A stretch of DNA of 41,404 bases from Staphylococcus ureilyticus (GCF_002902235.1 NZ_PPRL01000089.1:1-41404), one strand, 5' to 3'. Counted from the first letter of the stretch, positions 17,916 through 26,538 are shown. Made by a program: numbers and translations. The notes: a model not told the origin generated them from the sequence alone.

Positions 17916-17960
17916 GTAGGATAGAGAAACAAGTGTCATGAACACCATGCTCTATCCTAC
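17916..17960 (-). terminator. long-stem hairpin, terminator on the minus strand
   Basis: GTAGGATAGAG (17916-17926) pairs perfectly with CTCTATCCTAC (17950-17960). The 23-nt loop contains a second possible stem, GTGT-CATGA-ACAC. On the minus strand a T-run (TTTTTTAATTTT) follows directly. It lies 140 bp beyond the aldo/keto reductase stop and 15 bp after the decayed frame at 17975-18052, for which it may originally have served. Confidence 0.7.
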
Positions 17961-17974
17961 GTTATTTAAAATAT

Positions 17975-18052
17975 TTAACGTTCACCTTTTTTGAAGAAAC
18001 TACTAAAAAATAAACCTTGATTTGCAACTACTTCTCCATTTTTAGCTATCTT
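17975..18052 (-). pseudogene. remnant of the C-terminal end of an unidentified gene
   Basis: On the minus strand 25 codons ending in TAA read KIAKNGEVVANQGL followed by FFSSFFKKGER. This has protein-like composition, sits directly ahead of a terminator, and is interrupted upstream by an in-frame TGA. No start or ribosome binding site is present. It may be the tail of a deleted gene that once lay between the aldo/keto reductase and csbB. I cannot name the parent family. A chance frame remains possible at this length. Confidence 0.35.
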
Positions 18053-18100
18053 TCACTTCAAATTTTTATAAACAAAGCTAAATTTTGCTATTTTAAATCA

Positions 18101-18940
18101 TTACTTTAAATCGCCTATACGCACTTTATCAGGATCTTTACCTTGGCGCGCATCTCGATTTAGATTATCAATCTCAGCAATATCCGTTAATTCTAAACTA
18201 AAATCAAAAATATCATAATTTTCTTTAATACGTTTAGGTGTTTTAGACTTTGGTATAATTAAACGGTTATGTGCTAAATGCCAACGCAACACGATTTGTG
18301 CAGGTGTTTTACTATAACGTTCGGCAATATCAACAATGATAGGATGTTCAAGTAAACCTTGGTTTCTCATGAGTGGCATCCAAGCTGTCACTGCAATATC
18401 ATGCTTATCACAAAAATCTTGTAGCTCATGCTGATTGAAATAAGGGTGTACCTCCACTTGGTTCACAGCAGGCGTAATTTCTGTCTCTGCCATCAATTTT
18501 TCTAAATGATGTTGTTTAAAGTTACATACCCCAATGGCACGGATTCGACCATCTCTATATAATTTTTCCATCGCTTTATACGTTTCAATAAAAAGTCCAT
18601 CTTCCTCACATGGCCAATGTATTAAAAATAAATCTAGATAATCAGTACCTAAATTCTCTATAGATTTTGTAAAAAATTCAATTGTTTTATCATATCCTTG
18701 ATAATCATTCCATATCTTTGATGTAATAAATAATTCAGAACGTGGTACATCAGATTTTTTTAAAGCATTGCCTAATGCAATTTCATTTTTATAAAAGTAA
18801 GCTGTATCAAAAGCACGGTAACCAATATCTAAAGCGCTAGATACAGCATTTTCCATTTCCTCATCAGTGATTTTATACACACCTAAACCAACTTTTGGCA
18901 TAGGATAACCATTATTTAAATAATATGTATCTTCTAACAT
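18101..18940 (-). CDS. aldo/keto reductase (2,5-diketo-D-gluconate reductase-like)
   Basis: NADPH-dependent aldo/keto reductase of the AKR5-like group (279 aa). The catalytic tetrad is Asp45 (FDTAYFY), Tyr50, Lys75 (FITSKIW) and His108 (FLIHWP). The cofactor segment IPKSKTPKRIKEN is near residue 230. The start ATG follows AGGAGG with 8 nt. It stands alone on the minus strand: a terminator ends mpfA upstream and another lies 140 bp downstream. The physiological carbonyl substrate cannot be told from sequence; methylglyoxal or sugar aldehydes are common for such enzymes. Confidence 0.92.
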   Translation of the reverse strand: MLEDTYYLNNGYPMPKVGLGVYKITDEEMENAVSSALDIGYRAFDTAYFYKNEIALGNALKKSDVPRSELFITSKIWNDYQGYDKTIEFFTKSIENLGTDYLDLFLIHWPCEEDGLFIETYKAMEKLYRDGRIRAIGVCNFKQHHLEKLMAETEITPAVNQVEVHPYFNQHELQDFCDKHDIAVTAWMPLMRNQGLLEHPIIVDIAERYSKTPAQIVLRWHLAHNRLIIPKSKTPKRIKENYDIFDFSLELTDIAEIDNLNRDARQGKDPDKVRIGDLK

Positions 18941-19032
18941 ACACTTATCCTCCTCATTTTTAATATCAATATATTTTCAATTTTACATAAAAACACGTTA
19001 TGCATTTAGCTTTTCTATAAAGATAATTATAA

Positions 19033-19066
19033 AAAAACTGGAACATTCAATGATGTCCCAGTTTTT
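19033..19066 (-). terminator. mpfA terminator
   Basis: AAAAACTGG (19033-19041) pairs with CCAGTTTTT (19058-19066), continued by ACAT/ATGT after one mismatch. T-run on the minus strand. It is about 130 bp beyond the mpfA stop; the interval between shows no supportable gene. Confidence 0.8.
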
Positions 19067-19195
19067 GCAATACCTACTTATATTTTATCATACAAGTAAT
19101 ATGCGAGTGGTGCAAAACATATGTTGATATCTTGTCAGCAAATGATGATTGCTATGCTAAAAATTTCAACATTGCTAGTGCATCATACTCATAGC

Positions 19196-20548
19196 TTAAT
19201 TATCATTGCTTTCTTCGTCTTCATCTTCTTCTGGAGTTGGACGTGTTTCATGAGATTCAAATTCTAAGATAACATTGATAATTTGATGATTATCCACTTC
19301 TGATATAATCCAACGATCATATTGTGTATCTACATAATCATTGGGTTGTAAATTAGTATTATGTGCCTGTAACCAGCCACCAATTGTATCTATATCTTCA
19401 GAATCTTCAAATTCAATACCAAATTGATCATTTAAATCATCTAATAACACTCTACCGTTAATTTGGTATTTATTATCACTTAGTCTTACAACATCATTGA
19501 CTTCATCATCATCAAACTCATCACGAATTTCACCGACAATTTCTTCTAAGATATCTTCCATCGTTAAAATACCTGCAGTACCACCATATTCATCGATAAT
19601 CAAACTGATGTGAACATGTTCACGCTGCATTCTAATAAGCGCATCACTAATCCTAGTTGTTTCAGAAATCATTGGTAAATCATGAATATAGTTACTTGCT
19701 TTCATCGGTTTACCAGAAGCATACTCTGTTAAAAATTCTTTTACATTAATAAACCCTTTAACATGGTCTTTATCGCCATCTTCTGTAATTGGGTAACGTG
19801 TGAATTGATGTTCCTTAATCGTTTCTAATAGTTCATCTACATTAAACGGTTCATTTAATGTAACCATTTGTGTACGCGGCACCATGATATCCTTGGCATG
19901 TCTTTCATCAAAAGAAAAAATATTTTGCATATATGCTAATTCTGTTTGATTGATTTCTCCACCATTATAACTATTATTTATAATAATTTTTATTTCTTCT
20001 TCTGACATTGCATCATTATTTGCATCAGGATCCACACCAAACATACGAATAATCATTCTTGCAGAACCATTCATTAACCAAATTAATGGTTTCATTACAA
20101 ATCCGAAATAATATAGCGGTCTAGCGTAAACCAATGCTAATTTTTCAGTATATTGGATAGCAAGTGTTTTTGGTGCTAACTCACCCAAAACAACATGTAG
20201 ATATGTCACAATGATAAATGCTACGATAAATGAAATAGTTGTCGTCAGTGCTTCAGGTAAATGGATTAATTCAAATAATGGGTGTAGCAACTTGTTAAAT
20301 GTTGGTTCACCTAACCAACCTAATCCTAAAGATGTCACTGTAATACCCAATTGACATGCTGATAAGTAATAGTCTAGGTTTTTAATCATTTTTTTAACAA
20401 CACGTGCACTACCATTGCCTTCTGTTGCAAGTTGTTCAATCCTAGTAGTACGTACCTTTACTAATGCAAATTCTGAGCCTACGAAGACTGTAGTTAATGC
20501 TATTAAAAAAAAGAATATTACTAAATTTATTATGGTCACTGTTTCCAA
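19196..20548 (-). CDS. mpfA: CNNM/CorC-family magnesium efflux protein (MpfA-like)
   Basis: This protein (450 aa) has a DUF21/CNNM membrane domain (about residues 1-190, four hydrophobic segments, with SACQLGITVTSLGLGWLGEP), a CBS pair (about 205-335, VPRTQMVTL and DEYGGTAGILTMEDILEEI), and a C-terminal CorC_HlyC domain (about 350-430) with an acidic tail. Such proteins protect against high magnesium, and in S. aureus the homologue is called MpfA. The older label hemolysin is misleading. Translation must start at or after TTG 20548, because an in-frame TAA directly precedes it. The ribosome binding site is oddly far away (see the leader entry). It stands alone between its terminator and a 300-bp leader. 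The match to MpfA rather than its paralogue rests on gene order. Confidence 0.88.
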   Translation of the reverse strand: METVTIINLVIFFFLIALTTVFVGSEFALVKVRTTRIEQLATEGNGSARVVKKMIKNLDYYLSACQLGITVTSLGLGWLGEPTFNKLLHPLFELIHLPEALTTTISFIVAFIIVTYLHVVLGELAPKTLAIQYTEKLALVYARPLYYFGFVMKPLIWLMNGSARMIIRMFGVDPDANNDAMSEEEIKIIINNSYNGGEINQTELAYMQNIFSFDERHAKDIMVPRTQMVTLNEPFNVDELLETIKEHQFTRYPITEDGDKDHVKGFINVKEFLTEYASGKPMKASNYIHDLPMISETTRISDALIRMQREHVHISLIIDEYGGTAGILTMEDILEEIVGEIRDEFDDDEVNDVVRLSDNKYQINGRVLLDDLNDQFGIEFEDSEDIDTIGGWLQAHNTNLQPNDYVDTQYDRWIISEVDNHQIINVILEFESHETRPTPEEDEDEESNDN

Positions 20549-20702
20549 TTAGTTCCCTATTTCTAGGGATTCACCTCCAAATTTTGTGTCACAATAGGTG
20601 ACTGCTTATAAAATATGATTTGATTGCTTAAGTTTGTTTTATATGCTAAATCCTTCCCATTGTAACACCTCCCTAAAAATACGCATTTCTTTTATTTTAT
20701 CA
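20549..20702 (-). promoter_or_regulatory. structured mpfA leader with mini-ORF and hairpins
   Basis: On the minus strand an extended -10 (TGATAAAAT, complement of 20694-20702) is followed by GGGAGGTG, the ORF at 20646-20660, and a GTCAC-CTATT-GTGAC hairpin (20588-20602). Next come a second strong Shine-Dalgarno GGAGGTG (20572-20578), a CCCTA-GAAA-TAGGG hairpin (20555-20568), and the TTG start. About 25 nt separate the second Shine-Dalgarno from TTG; without the hairpin the distance is 11 nt. It does not look like an M-box or another riboswitch I know. Regulation by magnesium is a guess from the gene product. Confidence 0.5.
20646..20660 (-). CDS. four-codon upstream ORF in the mpfA leader
   Basis: ATG GGA AGG ATT TAG encodes Met-Gly-Arg-Ile. 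GGGAGGTG stands at an ideal 7-nt spacing upstream (20666-20673), a better site than those of most full genes nearby. It may be a leader peptide read by ribosomes as part of control, or a ribosome standby site. Translation is not shown. Confidence 0.35.
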   Translation of the reverse strand: MGRI

Positions 20703-20846
20703 CAATACTTATTTCGAAAGTAATTTATACAAATTAAAATTTTATATTCACCTAATGTACCATTTAAACGCAAAATCACCTTCACGTCAACTTTCTAAAT
20801 TTTACATCTTTTGTTCTGAAAATGTTTATATACTTTAAAATAATGC

Positions 20847-22007
20847 TTATTTTATAAAATGATGGATTTCACCATTTTTAATTGTTGTCTGAACTTCAAT
20901 ATCATCGTTCACAATGACAATATCAGCATCTTTACCTGTTTTTAAGCTACCTTTTTTATCGTCAATGTTCAAAGCAATGGCCTGATTTAAGCTCGTAACA
21001 CGCCATAGATTATCTAGGGTATCACCTGTAAATTTAATAAGATTATGCAAACCAGTATTCATTTTTAAAATACTTCCCGCTAATGCTCCTGAAGCTAAAC
21101 GTGCTTCTGAGCCTCTCACGATGACATTTTGACCTCCTAAATCATATTCTCCATCCGGCATACCTTTTGCTCTCATAGCATCTGTAATTAAATAGAAATG
21201 TTCATTGCCTTTTTGCTTATATGCAATATTTACAGCAGCTGGATGTGAATGAATCCCATCGACGATAACTTCAGTGTTTAATTTTTCATTAACCCACGCA
21301 GCACCGAATAGACCTGGTTCTCTATGTTCAAACGGGGTACCTGCATTATATAAATGCGTAACATGTTTGGCACCGTTTTCCACCGCTTCATTGCTCTCAT
21401 CAAATGTCGCAACCGTATGTCCAATTGAAAATATAATTTGATCTTTAAAAGTTGCCAACGTTTCTTTAGCACCATCGACTTCAGGTGCAAATGTGACGAC
21501 TTTGATGTGATTATTCGCTATATTTTGGAAGTATTTTAATTTTTCTACTGAAGGTCGTTGGACATAACCAGGATTTTGTGCCCCTACCTTATGCTCAGAA
21601 ATAAACGGACCTTCTAAATGGATACCCACAATTTCAGCTGTATTTTTCGTATCTTGTTGTGTTTGATATGTAGCAATATTTTTAAGTGCTTTTGTTATAT
21701 TTTCATCTGATTGTGTCATTGTAGTTGCTAAATAACTCGTTGTGCCTTCAGATAGCAATGATTCTGATAAATGTTTTAAGCCCGTCATCGATGCATCCAT
21801 CGCATCTTCCCCATAGCCACCATGCATATGAATATCAATAAAACCAGGTAGAATATGATGCCCTTGTGCATCGATCGTTTGTAAATCACCTTCATACGTT
21901 CCTATACCTAAACCAGCAATTTTACCAGATTTAATGATGATATAACCGCAATCAATGGTTTCAGTTTCAGTATATATTCGTCCATTTTCAATTACATATT
22001 CAACCAT
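20847..22007 (-). CDS. nagA: N-acetylglucosamine-6-phosphate deacetylase NagA
   Basis: NagA (386 aa) removes the acetyl group from GlcNAc-6-phosphate, giving glucosamine-6-phosphate for glycolysis or cell-wall precursor synthesis. Amidohydrolase metal and catalytic residues are His60 and His62 (DIHMHGG), Glu132 (GIHLEGPFIS), His197 (SIGHT), His218 (HLYNA) and Asp276 (LITDAM). GALAGSILKM near residue 305 is the usual family segment. The start follows GAAGGT. nagB is not adjacent. It lies downstream of fruRKA on the same strand, but the fru terminator separates them. Confidence 0.95.
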   Translation of the reverse strand: MVEYVIENGRIYTETETIDCGYIIIKSGKIAGLGIGTYEGDLQTIDAQGHHILPGFIDIHMHGGYGEDAMDASMTGLKHLSESLLSEGTTSYLATTMTQSDENITKALKNIATYQTQQDTKNTAEIVGIHLEGPFISEHKVGAQNPGYVQRPSVEKLKYFQNIANNHIKVVTFAPEVDGAKETLATFKDQIIFSIGHTVATFDESNEAVENGAKHVTHLYNAGTPFEHREPGLFGAAWVNEKLNTEVIVDGIHSHPAAVNIAYKQKGNEHFYLITDAMRAKGMPDGEYDLGGQNVIVRGSEARLASGALAGSILKMNTGLHNLIKFTGDTLDNLWRVTSLNQAIALNIDDKKGSLKTGKDADIVIVNDDIEVQTTIKNGEIHHFIK

Positions 22008-22118
22008 TTATATTACCTTCTTTTCAATTATTTTAGGTTAAAATTTTCTTACATCACTTATATTTTATTTTACCAAATTCAACGCTTATATTATATTCAA
22101 AAGCCAATAATAAAAAAA

Positions 22119-22152
22119 CCAGAAGTTTCACTCAATCACGAGTTTCTTCTGG
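22119..22152 (-). terminator. fruRKA terminator
   Basis: CCAGAAG (22119-22125) pairs with CTTCTGG (22146-22152), with partial pairing of ACTC/GAGT inside. Seven T follow on the minus strand. It is 25 bp beyond the fruA stop. Confidence 0.8.
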
Positions 22153-22177
22153 CTTTTCATTATGAATCTCTATAATT

Positions 22178-24124
22178 TTAATCATTCATCGCTTCTGAAC
22201 TTTGAATCTCATCTTTTGTTAATTTTGGTTTTAACATACCGTAAATAACTGCTGCTATGATAGCTCCAATAATGATTGCTATCAATGATTGTAATACGTG
22301 ACTAAAGTCTGTTCCTAATATAACAATAATACCACCATGTGGTGCTTGAATGGATGACCCTAAGCCTAATGCAATTGCACCTGCTACACCTGAACCCACC
22401 ATCATAGACGGGATTACACGAATAGGATCAGCTGCGGCAAAAGGAATTGCGCCTTCAGTAATGAAGGATAGCCCCATCACGTAGTTTGGAACAATAGAAC
22501 CTTTTTGTTCTTTTGTGAATTTTTTACGGAACAGTAACATTGCTGTGGCAATAGCAATCGGTGGCACCATACCGCCAATCATCGCTGCTGTAATTGGTGC
22601 TGCATTACCTTCTGTCAATGCAGCTACAGCGAATACGTAAGCTGCTTTATTAAATGGACCACCCATATCGATCGCCATCATCGCGCCAATAACAAGACCT
22701 AGTAACATAATGTTAGTACCTGATAAACTTTGTAATCCATTCAGCAATAAATTATTTAACCAAGATGCTGGAGGATTTAAAACATAAATCATCAGTAAAC
22801 CTGTTATAGAAACAGAGAATACCGGGAAAATTAAAGTTGGTTTTAAACCTTCTAGAGATTGTGGCATACCATTTGTTAATTTTTTGATGCCTAATGTTAA
22901 ATAACCTGCTAAGAAACCTGCAAGAATGCCGCCGATAAAGCCAGAATCACCTGTACTAGCTAACAAACCACCAACCAAACCAGCAGCAAAACCTGGTTTG
23001 TCTGCAATACTGCGTGCAATATAACCAGCAAGTATAGGTATAATTAACATAAAGGCGCTCTTGTTACCTATATTCCACAATTGTTCTGCGAACGCATTGT
23101 AATCTGAACTTTTTGGATCAAATGAGTTTGCACCAAACAAGAACACAATAGCCATTAAAATACCACCAGCTATAACAAGTGGTAGCATATTAGAAACACC
23201 GTTCATCAAATGTTTATAAATTGTCTTACCGACACCTTGTTTTTCATTACTTTCTGATTGTGCTTTACTTGAATCAGCACTCGCTACAAACGGTTTACGA
23301 GAAGTATCTTGAGCCATATTTATTAATTCTTCTGGGCGTTTAATTCCGTCAGCTACTGGTACTTCAACAACATTCTTACCATTAAAACGCGCTGTTTCAA
23401 CATGCACATCTGCCGCTACAATAACGCCAGTTGCACGTTCGATATCTTCATTTGTGAGATGATTCTTTATACCGCCAGATCCATTTGTTTCTACTTTTAT
23501 TTTAACGCCCATTTTTTCAGCTTGCTTTTTCAAAGCATCGCGAGCCATATAAGTATGTGCTATGCCCGTTGGACAAGCAGTAACCGCTAATATATAGGGT
23601 TCATTTGTGTCAGCTGAAGATACAGAGCTTTCGGTTTCTTCTTCTACTTCTTCTGTAGCTTCATCATCAGCTTTATCAATGATTTGTAACACTTCTTGTG
23701 GAGACGTTGCATTTAGTAAATCTTCTCGCACTTTATCATCCATTAAAATACCTGATAGTTTTGCTAATGCATCTAAATGTGTTTGTGCGCCACCTTCTGG
23801 AGCAGCAATCATAAAGAACAGATGTGCCGGTTGCATATCTAAACTTTGATAATCCACACCCGCTTTAGATTTACCAAAGGCGATAGCAGGCGTATCTACC
23901 GCAGCTACTTTAGCATGTGGTATCGCAATACCTTCTCCAATACCTGTGGTACTTTGCGCTTCACGATTATAAATAGCTTCTTTAAAAACTGATACATCGT
24001 TTAATTTGTTTGCTTTATCTAGTTGATTCACTAATTCATCTATGACACCATTCTTATCAGTTGATGAAAGATCCATAGCTATTGTCTCTTGAGTTAATAA
24101 CTCTGTAATTCTCATCTCATTCAC
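22178..24124 (-). CDS. fruA: PTS fructose transporter subunit IIABC
   Basis: This permease (648 aa) imports fructose and phosphorylates it to fructose-1-phosphate. Domain order is IIA (about 1-150, phosphorylated His70 in IAIPHAK), a glutamate-rich linker (150-170), IIB (about 175-275, phosphorylated Cys184 in AVTACPTGIAHTYMA), and IIC (about 305-640, GGILMAIVFLFG onward, eight or more helices). The start ATG overlaps the fruK stop by 8 bp, so translation is coupled. It is the last gene of fruR-fruK-fruA. The length and fused order match staphylococcal and Bacillus FruA. Confidence 0.96.
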   Translation of the reverse strand: MNEMRITELLTQETIAMDLSSTDKNGVIDELVNQLDKANKLNDVSVFKEAIYNREAQSTTGIGEGIAIPHAKVAAVDTPAIAFGKSKAGVDYQSLDMQPAHLFFMIAAPEGGAQTHLDALAKLSGILMDDKVREDLLNATSPQEVLQIIDKADDEATEEVEEETESSVSSADTNEPYILAVTACPTGIAHTYMARDALKKQAEKMGVKIKVETNGSGGIKNHLTNEDIERATGVIVAADVHVETARFNGKNVVEVPVADGIKRPEELINMAQDTSRKPFVASADSSKAQSESNEKQGVGKTIYKHLMNGVSNMLPLVIAGGILMAIVFLFGANSFDPKSSDYNAFAEQLWNIGNKSAFMLIIPILAGYIARSIADKPGFAAGLVGGLLASTGDSGFIGGILAGFLAGYLTLGIKKLTNGMPQSLEGLKPTLIFPVFSVSITGLLMIYVLNPPASWLNNLLLNGLQSLSGTNIMLLGLVIGAMMAIDMGGPFNKAAYVFAVAALTEGNAAPITAAMIGGMVPPIAIATAMLLFRKKFTKEQKGSIVPNYVMGLSFITEGAIPFAAADPIRVIPSMMVGSGVAGAIALGLGSSIQAPHGGIIVILGTDFSHVLQSLIAIIIGAIIAAVIYGMLKPKLTKDEIQSSEAMND

Positions 24125-25040
24125 TCCCTTTTAGCGTCGTAATTGTCACTTGTTCTTTAATATCTTCAATTGCTTTGTATGAGGCTAAATCATCGTTAAA
24201 AGCAGTAGCTGTCCCCGCAGAAACCGCTTGTTTAAACGCATTTTCAATCGTCAATCCTGTTTCAAGACCAGCTATCATGCCTGCAACAGTGCTATCACCG
24301 GAACCAACTGTATTGACAACTTGACCATGAGGTACTGACGCTTTCAAACTATGTTTATGATCAACATAAATTGCGCCCTCACCACCAAGTGACACAATCA
24401 CAGATGATGCTCCTTGTTTCATAATTTCTTGTGCGTAATGGATAACATCTTCGTCAGAATTGATTGATGTATCAAACATCACTTCTAATTCATGTTTGTT
24501 CGGTTTAATAAATAGTGGGTTGTATTTTAATACGGATTCCACTAAATCTTTTTCAGCATCTACGACTAATCGAGCACCTGTTTGTTTTATGATTTTTGCA
24601 ATTTGTTCATAAGCATCTTTAGGGACGCTTTTCGGTATACTTCCTGCCACGACTACTATATCTTTTTTTGAAGTTTGTTTAAGTTGTCTGAGTAGATTTT
24701 CAAATTGTGTTTGAGAAATATTTGGACCTGGTGCATTTATTTCTGTTTCATCACCAGTTTTCAGTTTTACATTAATCCGCGTATCTTCATCTATCTCTAT
24801 AAAATCAGTTTGAATACCTGCTTTTTTTAAAGTGTCATCTATAAATTGACCTGGAAATCCACCTGCAAATCCTAAGGCTGTTGAAGGGACATTCAATGTT
24901 TTCAATACCCTTGAAACATTGATACCCTTACCTCCAGCAAATTTAAAAGTTTCTGTCGCTCTGTTTAATCCATTTAATTCAAAATCATCAGCAAACATGA
25001 TGTAATCAATAGAGGGATTAAAAGTTACCGTATAAATCAT
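24117..25040 (-). CDS. fruK: 1-phosphofructokinase
   Basis: PfkB-family kinase (307 aa) that phosphorylates fructose-1-phosphate to fructose-1,6-bisphosphate with ATP. GGKGINVSRVLKTL starts at residue 36, and the C-terminal signature VNTVGSGDSTVAGM contains the catalytic Asp249. Tagatose-6-phosphate kinase LacC is a close relative; the fruA and fruR neighbours decide. It overlaps fruR by 4 bp (ATGA) and fruA by 8 bp. Staphylococcal annotations also use the name fruB. Confidence 0.95.
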   Translation of the reverse strand: MIYTVTFNPSIDYIMFADDFELNGLNRATETFKFAGGKGINVSRVLKTLNVPSTALGFAGGFPGQFIDDTLKKAGIQTDFIEIDEDTRINVKLKTGDETEINAPGPNISQTQFENLLRQLKQTSKKDIVVVAGSIPKSVPKDAYEQIAKIIKQTGARLVVDAEKDLVESVLKYNPLFIKPNKHELEVMFDTSINSDEDVIHYAQEIMKQGASSVIVSLGGEGAIYVDHKHSLKASVPHGQVVNTVGSGDSTVAGMIAGLETGLTIENAFKQAVSAGTATAFNDDLASYKAIEDIKEQVTITTLKGSE

Positions 25041-25795
25041 CGTGTACCTCCAATAAATGTATAATGTTCAGTATATTGCTTAAATATGTCACTCTCTTTT
25101 ACTTTTTTAGAAGTAACAATGCTAACTTGTGTTTCGACAGGCACATGTGCAAAATACACCTTGTCGTATTTATCATGATCAGCTAAAACATACGCTTTCG
25201 AACCTAAATATATCGCGTGTTTTTTAATAATTGCTTCTTGCTCGTCTGGTGTAGTTAAACCATATTTTAAATCAATGCCGTTCATACCAAGGAACACTTT
25301 ATCAAAACGATAGCTTTTCAACGTTTCAAGTGCGCTAGCACCTACTGTCGCATATGTTGTCGATTTAATTTCTCCACCTAAAACAAATGTACGAATACCA
25401 TGTTTAATTAACTCTTCGACATGCGTCAAACCACTTGTTACTACAATGATATTTTGTGCATCAATATAAGGAATCATCTCAAGTGTAGTTGAACCAGCAT
25501 CTATAAAAATACATTCATTGTCTTCTATTTCTAGTGCTGCTAATCGAGCAATTTCTTGTTTTTCCTTTAAATTTGTACCACGTTTATCTGCCAAATTAGG
25601 TTCTAAAATTGATGATTCATTAAGCATTGCCCCACCGTGTACTCTTTTCAACTTCCCAATTTTTTGTAATTTGGATAAATCTCGGCGAATTGTAGAAGCA
25701 CTACATCCAGTTCGATCTATTAATTCTTGCAAGGTTAAAAAATCTTTTTTTGACAATTCAGTCAATATGAGCTCCTGGCGCTTTTCTGTAATCAT
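25037..25795 (-). CDS. fruR: DeoR-family fructose operon repressor
   Basis: Transcription factor (252 aa) with an N-terminal winged helix-turn-helix (about 5-57, the recognition part GCSASTIRRDLSKL) and a C-terminal DeoR sugar-phosphate sensing domain (FIDAGSTTLEMIP near 96, VTSGL, VFLGMNGID near 170). It is expected to repress fruRKA and to be released by fructose-1-phosphate. First gene of the operon, with the promoter and three TGATTG operator words directly upstream. The ATG follows GAGGTGAAGGG. Its stop overlaps the fruK start by 4 bp. Confidence 0.94.
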   Translation of the reverse strand: MITEKRQELILTELSKKDFLTLQELIDRTGCSASTIRRDLSKLQKIGKLKRVHGGAMLNESSILEPNLADKRGTNLKEKQEIARLAALEIEDNECIFIDAGSTTLEMIPYIDAQNIIVVTSGLTHVEELIKHGIRTFVLGGEIKSTTYATVGASALETLKSYRFDKVFLGMNGIDLKYGLTTPDEQEAIIKKHAIYLGSKAYVLADHDKYDKVYFAHVPVETQVSIVTSKKVKESDIFKQYTEHYTFIGGTR

Positions 25796-25817
25796 CCCTT
25801 CACCTCATTTCATTTTC

Positions 25818-25879
25818 ATTATAATGGTTGCGCTTTCTTTTTTCAATCATTTATTGTCAAAAGCAATCAAAAACAATCA
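25818..25879 (-). promoter_or_regulatory. fru promoter with FruR operator words and a cre-like site
   Basis: On the minus strand TTGAAA (25841-25846) and TATAAT (25818-25823) are 17 bp apart. TGATTG occurs at 25844-25849 (overlapping the -35), 25864-25869 and 25874-25879. The offsets of 10 and 20 bp put all three on one helix face. A partial cre match (AGAAAGCGCAACCA, complement of 25825-25838) lies in the spacer, so CcpA could add glucose repression. Operator assignment is inference. Confidence 0.7.
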
Positions 25880-26053
25880 TATATAACTAATAAAATTTGA
25901 TGATTGGCCTTTTTATAAATAATTATGCTCCATAACTATGTATTAATAACCATTTTGAGTATCTTGATAATACATCTCATTACGTTATAATGCACAATGT
26001 ATAACACAATCTTTTTTATTCCATATATTTCTTACAAGGAGTGCCTTGAAGTT

Positions 26054-26482
26054 ATGCAAAAATCATCTATAGTAAAATGGGAAAGACGAATCAGAATCAG
26101 TACCGCAGTTATCTTTGCTATTTTAATGATGCTCAATATATACATAAGTGAAAAATTCAAAACTGATTTTGTGTTTTTTCAAACTTTGCTAATATATATT
26201 TTGTTGTTTTTTCAAATGGCGTTTAACCTGTTACAATTTATTAGTCAAACATCCGACAAATATATACGAATGACCATGATTTTACTCTATACATATGCAT
26301 ATATTAGTAACTTTATCGTACTACTTATATTACTTTTACTCCCAATAGAATCTATGTTTGTTCTAACGATGGCTCTCACATTTTTTACATTGAGCCTTAC
26401 GTTTTTAATGATTGTAGAACGTCAATTTAAAAAACGCATAAAAAAAAGAGTGCAAAATTCGAATAAAGATTCAAATCATTAA
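26054..26482 (+). CDS. hypothetical membrane protein
   Basis: With ATG 26054 this gives 142 aa starting MQKSSIVKWERR. Four hydrophobic segments follow (about 15-33, 42-62, 73-98 and 100-122), ending in a strongly basic, asparagine-rich tail. AAGGAG stands 13 nt upstream, a little far. The longer frame from 25997 has no site and would add a hydrophobic extension. Family not recognised. It is alone on the plus strand between divergent fruR and convergent ybaK, and a shared terminator follows. Confidence 0.65.
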   Translation: MQKSSIVKWERRIRISTAVIFAILMMLNIYISEKFKTDFVFFQTLLIYILLFFQMAFNLLQFISQTSDKYIRMTMILLYTYAYISNFIVLLILLLLPIESMFVLTMALTFFTLSLTFLMIVERQFKKRIKKRVQNSNKDSNH

Positions 26483-26538
26483 TACACTCAATTTTATAAA
26501 ATTACAAAAAATATTTAATTACTTATTGCCTGCTAAAT

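Noticed and set aside
19078..19131. Short protein-like frame on the minus strand ending FAPLAYYLYDKI, between mpfA and its terminator
   Set aside because: Only 18 codons between stops, no start or ribosome binding site; chance is at least as likely as a gene remnant.
19196..20548. Hemolysin as the function of the CBS/CorC protein
   Set aside because: The name comes from an old homologue; the DUF21, CBS and CorC_HlyC layout is that of CNNM magnesium transport proteins.
20549..20702. M-box or other known riboswitch upstream of mpfA
   Set aside because: The conserved M-box or ykkC/yybP cores are not visible; the structures are simple hairpins and binding sites.
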